From positions 1 to 12,330 of the forward strand of contig JBAYNS010000023.1 of NCBI GenBank assembly GCA_041678625.1: a stretch of DNA of 12,330 bases, in the 5' to 3' direction. The translations under genes were made by a program, and so were the position numbers. Shown here in pieces: positions 1-7,045 of the stretch (within the stretch, counting starts at the first letter, position 1; each line of letters opens with the position of its first letter). The DNA comes from JBAYNS01 sp041678625. GTDB taxonomy: Bacteria > Patescibacteriota > Gracilibacteria > Peribacterales > Peribacteraceae. Under the pieces are notes generated by a model. It saw nothing but the letters and a program-made list of their open reading frames with translations, was not told the origin of the DNA and did not search any database.

Positions 1-124
1 CCTTGTGCCCCAATCTGATTCCCTGTGGCAAGCAGTTGATTCCCTTGTGCCCCAATCTGATTCCCTGTGGCAAGCAGTTGATTCCCTTGTGCCCCAATCT
101 GATTCCCTGTGGCAAGCAGTTGAG
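1..124. repeat. 42-bp tandem repeat, about 2.95 copies in view
   Basis: The unit repeats with a period of exactly 42 bases (for example CCTTGTG at 1, 43 and 85) and the copies in view look identical. The array may continue beyond the left edge. The period is a multiple of three and keeps the minus-strand gene open, giving 14 residues per unit. Each unit contains two related 21-base halves beginning GGGAATCA on the minus strand. Confidence 0.9.
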
Positions 125-488
125 AAGAAAAACCTTGATTACTGATCATTTGCTTAAAGAGCGGCGTGTGTTCCGAAGCTGTTGCTAAGATTTTTCTCTG
201 AGCATCCAGAACCCCTTCAAGTTTTCTTGTTGTTTCGTATTGGGCAATCTCGAGTCCGCTAGTATCAATATAAACTTCCGGTGCCGGCAGATATTCCTGA
301 ATGATAGTCGGCGGAGCCGATGATACGGCTAGTGATCGATTCATTAATTCATTGTGCCTATCAAGCCCTGCGTTGATATCGTTAAGAGCTTTAATGCGCA
401 CGCCATCGTCTGATGTGAAAATATTGTTTGGTACTCCTCCAAAAATATTATCCATCAGTTTAGTGCCGCTATCTCGGTCTGGTGACAT
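1..488 (-). CDS. hypothetical protein with heptapeptide repeats, 3' end outside the window
   Basis: An open frame runs on the minus strand from ATG at 488 to the left edge without a stop, so at least 162 residues are present and the C-terminus is missing. The visible N-terminal part (about residues 1-120) is mostly polar and shows no signal peptide, membrane segment or family motif that I recognise. From about residue 121 the protein becomes an exact repeat of 14 residues, itself two related heptads (GNQLLAT and GNQIGAQ), coded by a 42-bp DNA repeat. There is no Shine-Dalgarno before the ATG. A -35/-10 pair ends about ten bases upstream, so the transcript would be leaderless or nearly so. It is divergent from the unknown gene at 624. 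The function is unknown; N/Q-rich heptads suggest a fibrous or surface stretch, but that is a guess. The frame continuity through the repeat is the main evidence that this is a real gene. Confidence 0.7.
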   Translation of the reverse strand, partial: MSPDRDSGTKLMDNIFGGVPNNIFTSDDGVRIKALNDINAGLDRHNELMNRSLAVSSAPPTIIQEYLPAPEVYIDTSGLEIAQYETTRKLEGVLDAQRKILATASEHTPLFKQMISNQGFSSQLLATGNQIGAQGNQLLATGNQIGAQGNQLLATGNQIGAQ

Positions 489-497
489 AAGAAAGTA

Positions 498-527
498 ATA
501 ATATATTGTTAAATCGGAATAAGTCAA
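498..527 (-). promoter_or_regulatory. candidate promoter of the repeat-protein gene
   Basis: On the minus strand TTGACT (527-522) is followed after 18 bases by TATTAT (503-498); TATATT with a 16-base spacer is an overlapping alternative. The start codon at 488 lies ten bases past the -10, so transcription would begin within a few bases of the ATG. Confidence 0.5.
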
Positions 528-608
528 TAGCTGGCCTGTGCATTGGAACACAGCCTTTATTTAGGAGAATTAAACACCAGAAAGGTTCTTTTCAAAGAGG
601 GGAGTTTC

Positions 609-617
609 TGCTATACT
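609..617 (+). promoter_or_regulatory. extended -10 promoter with the ATG at the expected start point
   Basis: TGC followed by TATACT (612-617) is an extended -10. The expected transcription start, seven bases after the box, is 624, which is the A of the start codon. There is no convincing -35 at 589-594. This supports a leaderless transcript for the gene at 624. Confidence 0.6.
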
Positions 618-623
618 AATTCG

Positions 624-2225
624 ATGGCTACGAATACTGGTAGTACACCGGATGACAATGCGGAACAGGAGCAGCCGCAAGTTGAAAATATGCTTCCTGA
701 AACGCGGCGTGAAGCGCGCAGTGTTTATGAACAAGTTTTTGAGGATCTTGATCGTATAAGCGTGAAGTCCCGCACGCAGATTGCTGAGTTGCTTGGAATA
801 AAGCTGGATGATTTGTCGAAAGAATGGCGTCGCAACCGGGAAGGATTTCGGGATCGTGCCGTTGATACGCTGGTTGCATCGGGCGTAGGAGTTCACAAGC
901 TTATAGAAACAGAAACCCGAACCGGAATTTGGAATGCCCTTAGAGGTAATCGACGTCTTCCTGATCAAATGCAAGTAAATGGAATACAGTTGAATAATCT
1001 GGTGCGCAATCCCAATTCGACGGATGCACAGATGATTGAATATCTCTACAACCATGTTTTTGCCAATAATCAGGCGGCGCTCAATCCGGTGTTTGAGCGT
1101 GTAACAAACAATGCCCAGCTTACGAATTTGCGGATTCTTATGCAGATTCGGGCGGTTTATGATCAGATTCGCGGTGAAGAGTACCGAGGTATTGGTACAC
1201 GCGCGCCGTTAACACCTGGAACAGGTGGAAGGATCGAAGCACAAATGGATATTGTTCATGACAACGAGACACATCGGAACACTATTCTTAGTGGAATGCC
1301 CCCAACACCGCAGGTTGCTATGGCATATCGGCAGCAGCATCAGGAAGAGATCAAAGAGCACACAGATAATATCAATGTGGCACGAAAGGAAATACAAACA
1401 TTGGAAGGGCGTCGTCGTGAATTAGGGCAACGTCTGCGCGATATCCAAAGACTTTCTGGAGGTTTGATAACAGCATCAGGACAACCAGCCGTGCATTATA
1501 CGTTTGCTCCTGATCATGCGGAGAATTTTCAAGGTGGTGCTACGATTGTGGCGGGCTGTGGCGCCAATACAAATTTAACATTTGCAGGACAAGATCATCC
1601 CATTGGCGATTGGCTTGCCAATGATGATTTGCGTTCCCGCGCCGATCGTTACATGCGCTATCAGGCTGTTGCCGGCGCCAACGGTCGATTAGATGCACGC
1701 GATGTACTCAATGAACTGATTCGTACCCAATACAGCGGTATGAATCTGGAACCGGAGCGCAGGGATCAGCTGGTTCAGGAGATGCAAAATGTCATTCTTG
1801 CGGATAAGTCCGCAGCAGATGCATTGCAGAAAAAAGCAGAATCGGAAGAAAAAGGAGAAGAGAAAAAAGGAGAGGGAGCAACAGACACAGAAGAAAAGAA
1901 ACCAGAAGCAACAGCTAATGTTGGAACAGAGGCAGCCGCCGCCGGCGCGGCTGCAGTGGAACAGCCAAAGAAGAGGGGATTTTTTGGAAGGATTAAAGAT
2001 TTCTTTACCAAGCGGCCACAGCTTGCCGCCACAGCTCCGGGCGCAAAGCCCAAAAAAGGCATTGTGCGCAGAGCAGGTGGCGCAGTGTATGATTTCTTTA
2101 CCAAGCGACCCGCAATTCCCGAAGGGGAATCCCCATATGTACGGCCTGTGGAATCATTCATCGATTTCTTTACCAAGCGTGATGGCGGGGCGGGGCCAAG
2201 AAGCAACGAGCCTCCTCCATCTTGA
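624..2225 (+). CDS. unknown 533-residue protein with three C-terminal DFFTKR motifs
   Basis: No family is recognised. The frame stays open back to a TTG at 543, but the ATG at 624 is chosen because it sits exactly at the predicted start point of an extended -10 promoter, and the residues between look non-genic. The product is hydrophilic and mostly helical, with no signal peptide or clear membrane segment. Residues about 245-280 (rich in Q, E, K and R) look coiled-coil-like. Residues about 400-430 are a K/E-rich linker followed by an Ala run. The tail then carries DFFTKR three times, at residues 459-464, 490-495 and 514-519, with identical codons each time. The gene ends in TGA 29 bases before the next gene, and the two probably work together. 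A cytoplasmic scaffold or a protein docking through its tail is possible, but no function can be assigned. Confidence 0.85.
   Translation: MATNTGSTPDDNAEQEQPQVENMLPETRREARSVYEQVFEDLDRISVKSRTQIAELLGIKLDDLSKEWRRNREGFRDRAVDTLVASGVGVHKLIETETRTGIWNALRGNRRLPDQMQVNGIQLNNLVRNPNSTDAQMIEYLYNHVFANNQAALNPVFERVTNNAQLTNLRILMQIRAVYDQIRGEEYRGIGTRAPLTPGTGGRIEAQMDIVHDNETHRNTILSGMPPTPQVAMAYRQQHQEEIKEHTDNINVARKEIQTLEGRRRELGQRLRDIQRLSGGLITASGQPAVHYTFAPDHAENFQGGATIVAGCGANTNLTFAGQDHPIGDWLANDDLRSRADRYMRYQAVAGANGRLDARDVLNELIRTQYSGMNLEPERRDQLVQEMQNVILADKSAADALQKKAESEEKGEEKKGEGATDTEEKKPEATANVGTEAAAAGAAAVEQPKKRGFFGRIKDFFTKRPQLAATAPGAKPKKGIVRRAGGAVYDFFTKRPAIPEGESPYVRPVESFIDFFTKRDGGAGPRSNEPPPS
1998..2179 (+). repeat. three exact 17-bp copies coding DFFTKR
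   Basis: The 17-base word GATTTCTTTACCAAGCG occurs at 1998-2014, 2091-2107 and 2163-2179, always in the same reading frame. The spacings of 93 and 72 bases are multiples of three, and the sequence between copies is not conserved. Exact codon identity suggests recent duplication or selection on the nucleotide sequence as well as the peptide. Confidence 0.85.
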
Positions 2226-2250
2226 TCAGATAACTCCTTTATGGTACAAT
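2222..2250 (+). promoter_or_regulatory. promoter overlapping the stop codon of the upstream gene
   Basis: TTGATC (2222-2227) overlaps the TGA stop of the previous gene. After 17 bases comes TACAAT (2245-2250), preceded by TG and one base, an extended -10. The ATG at 2255 follows after only four bases, so the transcript is leaderless or starts inside the first codons. Confidence 0.55.
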
Positions 2251-2254
2251 TATC

Positions 2255-3991
2255 ATGAAAATCCACATACATCCCATGTACAACCACATCAAATTCATTC
2301 CGTTTGCGGAGCAGAGGCTCTGCCGGCGTACAGACATGGAAGAACTGAGTGAATCCATGCAGGTGGTGAATACCCCTTCCACAGCCATTGCACATGCGAT
2401 TGAATTAGTGAAGGGAAAACCGGGTTGGGATCCGGATGACAATAAGTTTGAGATGTCTAAGCTCCTTGATGAATCTGTGTGGTGGAGCGCCTGGAATGAT
2501 CCCACAATGTTGAGTCACGAAGCCATTGATTCAGATTCAGATGTACTGATTGCATTGCCGCAGAATATTTTGGATAGGCTTGAGCCGGACGTGCGCAAAC
2601 AATTGCTCATTGAGTTTCTGGAGGAACGATTTCCCGTTATGGTAGAAAAGGCTGGGAAGGATAACATCTCTGCCGTGGTTAACGGAACAGATGCCGCGAA
2701 ACAAAAGCAGCTTCTTGAGTATTTTCAATGTGTCGGTATGAAAATGCGTGGGGAAGACCCAAGTACAGGTGGTCTCACTATCGATCCACTCCGCGTAGAT
2801 GAGGTAGAGGGGTTCGTAAATGCAGAATTAACAAAACAATACGTAGATGATCTTTCAGGTGAGCTGACTCCCCGCGCCTTTGCAGATTTTGCAAAAACGC
2901 TGAAGGATCATCCAACGATAACACCAATAACCAGTGCAAGTGTGGCAGAAATGAAAATGGAGCTTACCGTAGAAAAAACACAGTTCGCCACTGCATTGCA
3001 GCGTGGACTGATTACCGAGCCGCATTTAAAAACTATGACGGAAAAGTATCAGAATATGAAAAAGGAACAGGATGATGTTGTAGAAAAGGCAACGGCTCTG
3101 CAGCAACGCATGCGTTCAAGGATTGATGTCCTCAAAGACAAAGGGCTCTTTGAATCGCTGGGCAAGAACTTTAAAGGATTACAAACGTGGCAGAAAGGTT
3201 TGATTATTGGAGCCGGTGGCTATCTGTTGTTTCGTACGCTCTTCCGTAAGGACAAGTCAGCTTTTGAGAAATGGGTGGGAACACCAATAGCATGTGTGCT
3301 GGGATTCTATCTTCTGGGAGGCAGAAAAATGGTAGAAGGAACGGGGATTGGTGATGGATTGGAGAAGGTGGAAGGCTGGTTTGATACTGCTGACAAAGCT
3401 CCTCAGAAATATGGCAGATTCCTGATGGCGGAACCGGAACTCTCGGAATCAGTTTTGCGAACATATACGGAATTCTTTACAGAAGTAGCCGGTGAGGATG
3501 TTGGTCCAGAAGTGGAAGCACTTGGCTACATCTCGCTTGTGGAAATGGGCACGATCTCTTCGTCATTTTCGCTATCTGACGGCGCAAAGGGCGGTACTCT
3601 TAACTTAAGAAAGGGTTCACCGCTGATAGAGTCCATTATTCAGAAATATCAGGCTTCCGGGGAAGTCAAGAACATCATTCGCCGGCTCATGTCCGCAAAT
3701 GTAAAGCTCGGCGACTTTATGGCACATGTTTATTATCTGATTGGCGCTGCGGAACATCCGCGCGACCACCAAAAGGTAGAAAAAGCACGGGCCGGTGGAT
3801 CGTATGACGATATCCCCGATGGTGAAGCACGTGAAATCTACAAACGGCTTGCGAACGATGGCCTTATACTTGCCAAAACCAAGTACGCGAATCGCAACTG
3901 GTTTGAGGTAGTTGGTGCAATAGCGAAAGAGCCGGACGTCGGCTGGTTGGAGGATAAAGTGGATTATGTTACGGATAAAATGGGACTCTAA
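2255..3991 (+). CDS. unknown membrane-anchored protein, up to 578 residues
   Basis: No family is recognised. From the first ATG the product has a hydrophilic N-terminal half, a charged coiled-coil-like stretch at about residues 232-298, then two hydrophobic segments at about 312-330 and 341-356 separated by a short basic loop, and a hydrophilic C-terminal part of about 220 residues. This predicts a hairpin membrane anchor with both large domains on the same side. The start is uncertain. The ATG at 2255 is placed by its -10 box four bases upstream, but the first 27 residues are basic and atypical, so the ATG at 2336 (residue 28) is a fair alternative with an 80-base leader. There is no Shine-Dalgarno at either. 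It follows the DFFTKR protein gene by 29 bases and ends directly at a terminator hairpin. Confidence 0.85.
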   Translation: MKIHIHPMYNHIKFIPFAEQRLCRRTDMEELSESMQVVNTPSTAIAHAIELVKGKPGWDPDDNKFEMSKLLDESVWWSAWNDPTMLSHEAIDSDSDVLIALPQNILDRLEPDVRKQLLIEFLEERFPVMVEKAGKDNISAVVNGTDAAKQKQLLEYFQCVGMKMRGEDPSTGGLTIDPLRVDEVEGFVNAELTKQYVDDLSGELTPRAFADFAKTLKDHPTITPITSASVAEMKMELTVEKTQFATALQRGLITEPHLKTMTEKYQNMKKEQDDVVEKATALQQRMRSRIDVLKDKGLFESLGKNFKGLQTWQKGLIIGAGGYLLFRTLFRKDKSAFEKWVGTPIACVLGFYLLGGRKMVEGTGIGDGLEKVEGWFDTADKAPQKYGRFLMAEPELSESVLRTYTEFFTEVAGEDVGPEVEALGYISLVEMGTISSSFSLSDGAKGGTLNLRKGSPLIESIIQKYQASGEVKNIIRRLMSANVKLGDFMAHVYYLIGAAEHPRDHQKVEKARAGGSYDDIPDGEAREIYKRLANDGLILAKTKYANRNWFEVVGAIAKEPDVGWLEDKVDYVTDKMGL

Positions 3992-4042
3992 AAAAGCCGC
4001 CCTTGACCATAGTAACCCGAAGGTTATTGGTCGGGCGGCTTT
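3990..4042. terminator. bidirectional intrinsic terminator
   Basis: GCCGCCC (3996-4002) pairs with GGGCGGC (4033-4039), and inside it GACCA pairs with TGGTC and TAACC with GGTTA around a CGAA loop. Read on the minus strand the stem is followed by six T, an excellent terminator for the gene at 4080-4748. Read on the plus strand it is followed by only three T, which is weaker but may serve the gene ending at 3991. Confidence 0.85.
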
Positions 4043-4079
4043 ACACCGTTCTTGCTTCACACATCACACAGCTTTGGTG

Positions 4080-4748
4080 CTAGTGCTTGAGCTTCCCGAT
4101 GGGAAAATCTTTCACCAGAGGGGTGATGATCGGTGCTACTCCTGTAGTTACAGGAGAAGGAGTACTGCTACTGCTGGCAGTAGCTGCGGTCGTACCCTCG
4201 AAGGCACGAACCCGTACCATCAACTCCTTTGCCGAGCAGCAGCTTGGCTCTAAGGGGATGGTCAGTTCTACCGGCTCACCATCACCAACTGGCGTGGCTT
4301 TTCCGGTTACGCTGCCTGCCATGCTGAAAAAGTCAATCAACTTCTCGTGCGGCCAGTAGCGCCGTCGAGAGATCTTAATCACCTCGACAGTGGGTTCAAA
4401 GGCCGTATAGCCCGGCCCAACCTGTGTCAGGTAATAATCCAGCAGAGCCTGTTCCAGCTCCAGTTTTTCGGCGGGCACGGTCAGTGTCCACTCCGTTTTC
4501 TCACGATTGAGGCAACGGAATTGCGTTTTCTCCCGGGACAACAAGTCCTCTGGAGGACTCGCCCAAATGGCAAGCCATCCAGCGTAGACCAAGCCCAGAA
4601 TCAACAACACGGTTCCGACCCAGGACGCCCAGTTCCAAGAGAATCCATCCTTCGGCTTGATGGGATTCTTGAGCGCCAGGAGGGCGAACAACACCAATGC
4701 CAGGATCAACCCAAAAAACAGCTGTAACACACTCAAATTTTCCATCAT
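4080..4748 (-). CDS. unknown small two-TM protein with an extracytoplasmic domain
   Basis: A 222-residue protein of no recognised family. Residues about 6-26 and 41-63 are strongly hydrophobic and make a membrane hairpin with a short basic loop (KNPIKPKDG). From residue 64 a soluble domain of about 120 residues follows, with Cys79 and a Cys pair at about 169-170. A Ser/Thr/Ala/Pro-rich low-complexity stretch (about 184-200) then leads to a short basic tail. Unlike its neighbours it has a clear Shine-Dalgarno, GAGGAG at 4754-4759, five bases before the first of two adjacent ATGs. It is a single-gene unit with its own promoter, structured leader and terminator, and it starts divergently from carA. 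A role in the envelope is likely only because of the topology. Confidence 0.8.
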   Translation of the reverse strand: MMENLSVLQLFFGLILALVLFALLALKNPIKPKDGFSWNWASWVGTVLLILGLVYAGWLAIWASPPEDLLSREKTQFRCLNREKTEWTLTVPAEKLELEQALLDYYLTQVGPGYTAFEPTVEVIKISRRRYWPHEKLIDFFSMAGSVTGKATPVGDGEPVELTIPLEPSCCSAKELMVRVRAFEGTTAATASSSSTPSPVTTGVAPIITPLVKDFPIGKLKH

Positions 4749-4753
4749 CGTAG

Positions 4754-4759
4754 CTCCTC
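4754..4759 (-). promoter_or_regulatory. strong ribosome binding site
   Basis: GAGGAG on the minus strand lies five bases before the ATG at 4748 and eight before the ATG at 4745. Most other genes in the window lack any such site, so this one stands out. Confidence 0.8.
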
Positions 4760-4784
4760 GTTGTGAAGGATCAAGAACGGCTAC

Positions 4785-4831
4785 AACCAGCGAAGTGCTG
4801 GTTTGCCACTCAGAGGCACAATTGCCCTGAG
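4785..4831 (-). promoter_or_regulatory. structured mRNA leader with two hairpins
   Basis: Two stem-loops lie between the predicted transcription start (about 4832) and the Shine-Dalgarno. The first (4809-4831) pairs CTCAG with CTGAG and GGCA with TGCC around a four-base loop, with one bulged base, and would begin at the very 5' end of the mRNA. The second (4785-4803) is a perfect 7-bp stem, AACCAGC with GCTGGTT, with a five-base loop. A 5' hairpin of this kind could stabilise the message; ligand or protein control is possible but not shown. Confidence 0.55.
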
Positions 4832-4838
4832 TATTAAT

Positions 4839-4867
4839 ATTATGATATTTTTATCATAAAAAGTCAA
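4839..4867 (-). promoter_or_regulatory. promoter with an operator-like inverted repeat in the spacer
   Basis: On the minus strand TTGACT (4867-4862), a 17-base spacer and CATAAT (4844-4839) make a near-consensus sigma-70 promoter for the two-TM gene. A perfect 8-bp inverted repeat, TTATGATA and TATCATAA with a TTTT loop (4840-4859), fills the spacer and overlaps the -10. This is a classic operator position, although an AT-rich palindrome could also arise by chance. Confidence 0.6.
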
Positions 4868-4919
4868 TAAACAAAAATCAGTGGGAAATGGGGCATATCT
4901 TGTGTATCCTGCACCGGAA

Positions 4920-6041
4920 ATGACACAGCTCATCCTCTCCGACGGAACAACCTTTGAAGGGGAATCCTTTGGCGCAAAGTGCAATTCCGATGGAGAAGTT
5001 GTCTTTAACACGGGAATGGCGGGATATGTGGAAAGCCTTACGGATCCCAGTTACCGCGGGCAGATTTTGGTTTTCACGTACCCGCTCATTGGCAATTACG
5101 GCGTGCCGGGGGCGGAACATAATGCGTGGGGATTCAGTAAGAATTTTGAGAGCGAGGCCGTGCAGGTGCGCGGGGTGGTGGTGGCACAGGCGAGTGAAGA
5201 GTTCAGCCACTTTAATGCGGTCAGTTCGCTTTCGCGCTGGTTGGAGCACCACAATATTCCCGGGATTACCGGAGTGGATACGCGTGCGCTTACCAAGAAG
5301 CTCCGCGAACACGGGGTGATGCTGGGACGCATACGTCAGGAATCAGTGGTCAGTGGTCAGGAGTCAGTGCAGATAGAGGATCCCAATCTGCGGAATCTTG
5401 TGGATGAGGTGAGTTGTAAAGAAGTGAAAACGTATCAGCCGGAAGATTCGGCAATGCGCGGCGGTAAACCGCGCGCAACGGTTGCCGTGTTCGACTGTGG
5501 AATTAAGAACAACATTCTGCGTTCCTTCCTCAAACGCGGTGTGTGCGTGCATCGTCTGCCGTGGAATTTTGATCTGGATGCTTCTGATCTTGCGTACGAC
5601 GCGGTGTTCGTGAGCAACGGTCCCGGTGATCCCAAGATGTGCAAAGCGACTATCGCGCAGGTGGCCAAGAGTATCGGCAAGGGGATTCCCACATTCGGTA
5701 TTTGTCTGGGCAACCAAATTCTGGCGCTTGCGATTGGTGGCGATACGTACAAACTCAAGTACGGTCACCGCGGGGTGAACCAGCCGTGCATTGAGCACGA
5801 TGCTGCGGGCAAAAAGACAGATAAGTGCATCATCACATCACAGAACCACGGCTTTGCCGTCAAAGAAGAACTGCCTGCCGGATGGCAGGTGTGGTTTACC
5901 AATGCCAATGACGGAACGGTAGAAGGCATCCGTCACGAATCAGGAAAGTTCTTCTCCGTTCAGTTCCACCCAGAGGCAACGCCCGGGCCGGAAGATGCCG
6001 ATTACCTCTTTGATGAGTTTTTGAAAGTGGTGAATGGTTGA
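4920..6041 (+). CDS. carA: carbamoyl-phosphate synthase small (glutaminase) chain
   Basis: The enzyme releases ammonia from glutamine for carbamoyl phosphate synthesis by CarB, the first step of pyrimidine synthesis and a source for arginine. The 373 residues match the family length. The N-terminal small-chain domain opens with LILSDGTTFEG and contains FNTGMAGYVESLTDPSY (about 29-45). The class I amidotransferase domain from about residue 186 holds SNGPGDP (232-238), the nucleophile in GICLGNQ (Cys262) and QFHPEA with His350 and Glu352, so the triad is complete. The usual His three residues after Cys is Asn here. The ATG at 4920 is chosen because it starts at the conserved N-terminus; a GTG at 4881 would add 13 unlikely residues. 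Residues about 139-151 are coded by a heptamer DNA repeat. carB is not in the window. Confidence 0.95.
   Translation: MTQLILSDGTTFEGESFGAKCNSDGEVVFNTGMAGYVESLTDPSYRGQILVFTYPLIGNYGVPGAEHNAWGFSKNFESEAVQVRGVVVAQASEEFSHFNAVSSLSRWLEHHNIPGITGVDTRALTKKLREHGVMLGRIRQESVVSGQESVQIEDPNLRNLVDEVSCKEVKTYQPEDSAMRGGKPRATVAVFDCGIKNNILRSFLKRGVCVHRLPWNFDLDASDLAYDAVFVSNGPGDPKMCKATIAQVAKSIGKGIPTFGICLGNQILALAIGGDTYKLKYGHRGVNQPCIEHDAAGKKTDKCIITSQNHGFAVKEELPAGWQVWFTNANDGTVEGIRHESGKFFSVQFHPEATPGPEDADYLFDEFLKVVNG
5335..5369 (+). repeat. five GTCAGTG-type heptamers inside carA
   Basis: Five consecutive heptamers read GTCAGGA, ATCAGTG, GTCAGTG, GTCAGGA, GTCAGTG. They encode about residues 139-150 of CarA, in the variable segment between the N-terminal domain and the amidotransferase domain, without breaking the frame. 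The same family occurs at 7643-7761. Confidence 0.8.
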
Positions 6042-6115
6042 TAGGTAGTGTTCCAGATTTTCTCAAGCAGCGGTCCTTCGTGGGTGCGGCAAAAAACCAT
6101 CGGCAAGCAACTTTA

Positions 6116-6235
6116 GGAACTCTGAAAAATTACCAAAATGTCATCCTGAGGCCGCTCGAAGGATAGACATTTTGGCTTCTGTACATGGTTCGAGCGATCT
6201 CACCATGACAGAAGCCAGAGTTTTTCAGAGGTTCC
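6116..6235. mobile_element. MITE-like palindromic element with two internal hairpins
   Basis: Terminal inverted repeats GGAACTCTGAAAAA (6116-6129) and TTTTTCAGAGGTTCC (6221-6235) match with one bulged base. Inside are two further inverted repeats. The first is CCAAAATGTC (6133-6142) with GACATTTTGG (6166-6175), extended by ATCCT and AGGAT. The second is GGCTTCTGT (6174-6182) with ACAGAAGCC (6208-6216), extended by CATGG and CCATG. The RNA or single strand would fold as a three-way junction. The first inner hairpin contains GTCATCCTGAG, a core I associate with palindromic repeats found in many bacterial genomes. No transposase gene is present. The right end abuts the stop codon of the gene at 6237, and the element lies where two genes converge, so it may also act as terminator. 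Confidence 0.7.
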
Positions 6236-6236
6236 C

Positions 6237-6950
6237 TTAAATATACCCTTCAATATGCACGTCTTCTTTGGCGAATCCCCATTCTTCCAGGCACAGCCGT
6301 TTGACATCAGAGGTCATGGCGGGATTGCCGCAAATGTAGATCTGTTTCTCATTTAAGTGCTCAATAGTAGGAATGAGTTTCTGTACGCGACCCGTTGGGC
6401 CTTTCCACTCTGCGGAAGGCTCAGAGAGCATCATATGGAAGAAGAAGTTGGGGTACTGCTTCTCCAGAGATTTGAAGTCGTCATCCCAGAAAATATCCTT
6501 CTCATTATAGGTGCACCAGATCAGGTCAATGCGGCGCGTATCGCCGGAGCTCAGAGCGGAACGGATCTGCGAGCGGAAAGGGGAGATGCCCACACCCGTT
6601 GCTATAATAAGGATGTCTTTGGTGTTTTGCGGATCAATGAGGAAGTTCCCCATAGGTCCCTGCATTTCCACGGTTGTCCCTTCTTTGAGTACCGTGCTGA
6701 ACCACTTGCCGGCATGCCCGTTGGGTTTGATGCGCACAACAAAAAGCAGGTCTTCTTCCTCTGGAGCAGAGGCGATGGAGTACGCACGCGGCTGCACAAC
6801 TTTGGGGTCCGCTACATCCGGTATAAAGAAGAGGACAAACTGCCCGGGAATAAAGGTAAAATCTTCCGGCTTGGTGAACCGTAGAATATGCACATTTGGG
6901 GCAATGGGTTCGTTATACGTACAGGTGATCGGGCAACGGGGAGTAGCCAT
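6237..6950 (-). CDS. FNR-type FAD/NAD(P)-binding oxidoreductase
   Basis: A 237-residue flavoprotein of the ferredoxin-NADP reductase superfamily that moves electrons between NAD(P)H and a partner through FAD. The FAD-binding barrel holds PGQF (35-38), the RAYS motif (55-58) and GPMGNF (98-103). The nucleotide-binding half holds ATGVGISPF (117-125) and YICGNPAM (205-212) near the C-terminus. The cysteine cluster of PyrK is absent, so it is not a dihydroorotate dehydrogenase electron-transfer subunit, and no partner is adjacent. The start is uncertain. The ATG at 6950 fits the domain and has a weak TATGCT box just upstream. A TTG at 6971 would add seven residues and has GAGAGGA (6979-6985) at good Shine-Dalgarno spacing. 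It is the last gene of a minus-strand series and ends against the MITE-like element. Confidence 0.9.
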   Translation of the reverse strand: MATPRCPITCTYNEPIAPNVHILRFTKPEDFTFIPGQFVLFFIPDVADPKVVQPRAYSIASAPEEEDLLFVVRIKPNGHAGKWFSTVLKEGTTVEMQGPMGNFLIDPQNTKDILIIATGVGISPFRSQIRSALSSGDTRRIDLIWCTYNEKDIFWDDDFKSLEKQYPNFFFHMMLSEPSAEWKGPTGRVQKLIPTIEHLNEKQIYICGNPAMTSDVKRLCLEEWGFAKEDVHIEGYI

Positions 6951-7045
6951 GCTTGGGCAAGCATACGGCAAAATGCATTCCTCTCAAAGGTGAGAAAACT
7001 AAACATGGCGATCGATAAAGGAGGCGCAGGCGATCCGTCAGCAAC

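Noticed and set aside
1..124. CRISPR array
   Set aside because: The 42-base units follow each other directly without variable spacers, and they keep a protein frame open.
543..623. N-terminal extension of the 624 gene from the TTG at 543
   Set aside because: The stretch contains the extended -10 promoter, and AGGAG at 563-567 is not at a useful distance from any start codon.
1775..2395. 206-residue minus-strand and 187-residue plus-strand frames over the DFFTKR gene tail
   Set aside because: Low-complexity K/E and Ala/Pro coding creates long open shadow frames; neither has a start signal or a plausible protein.
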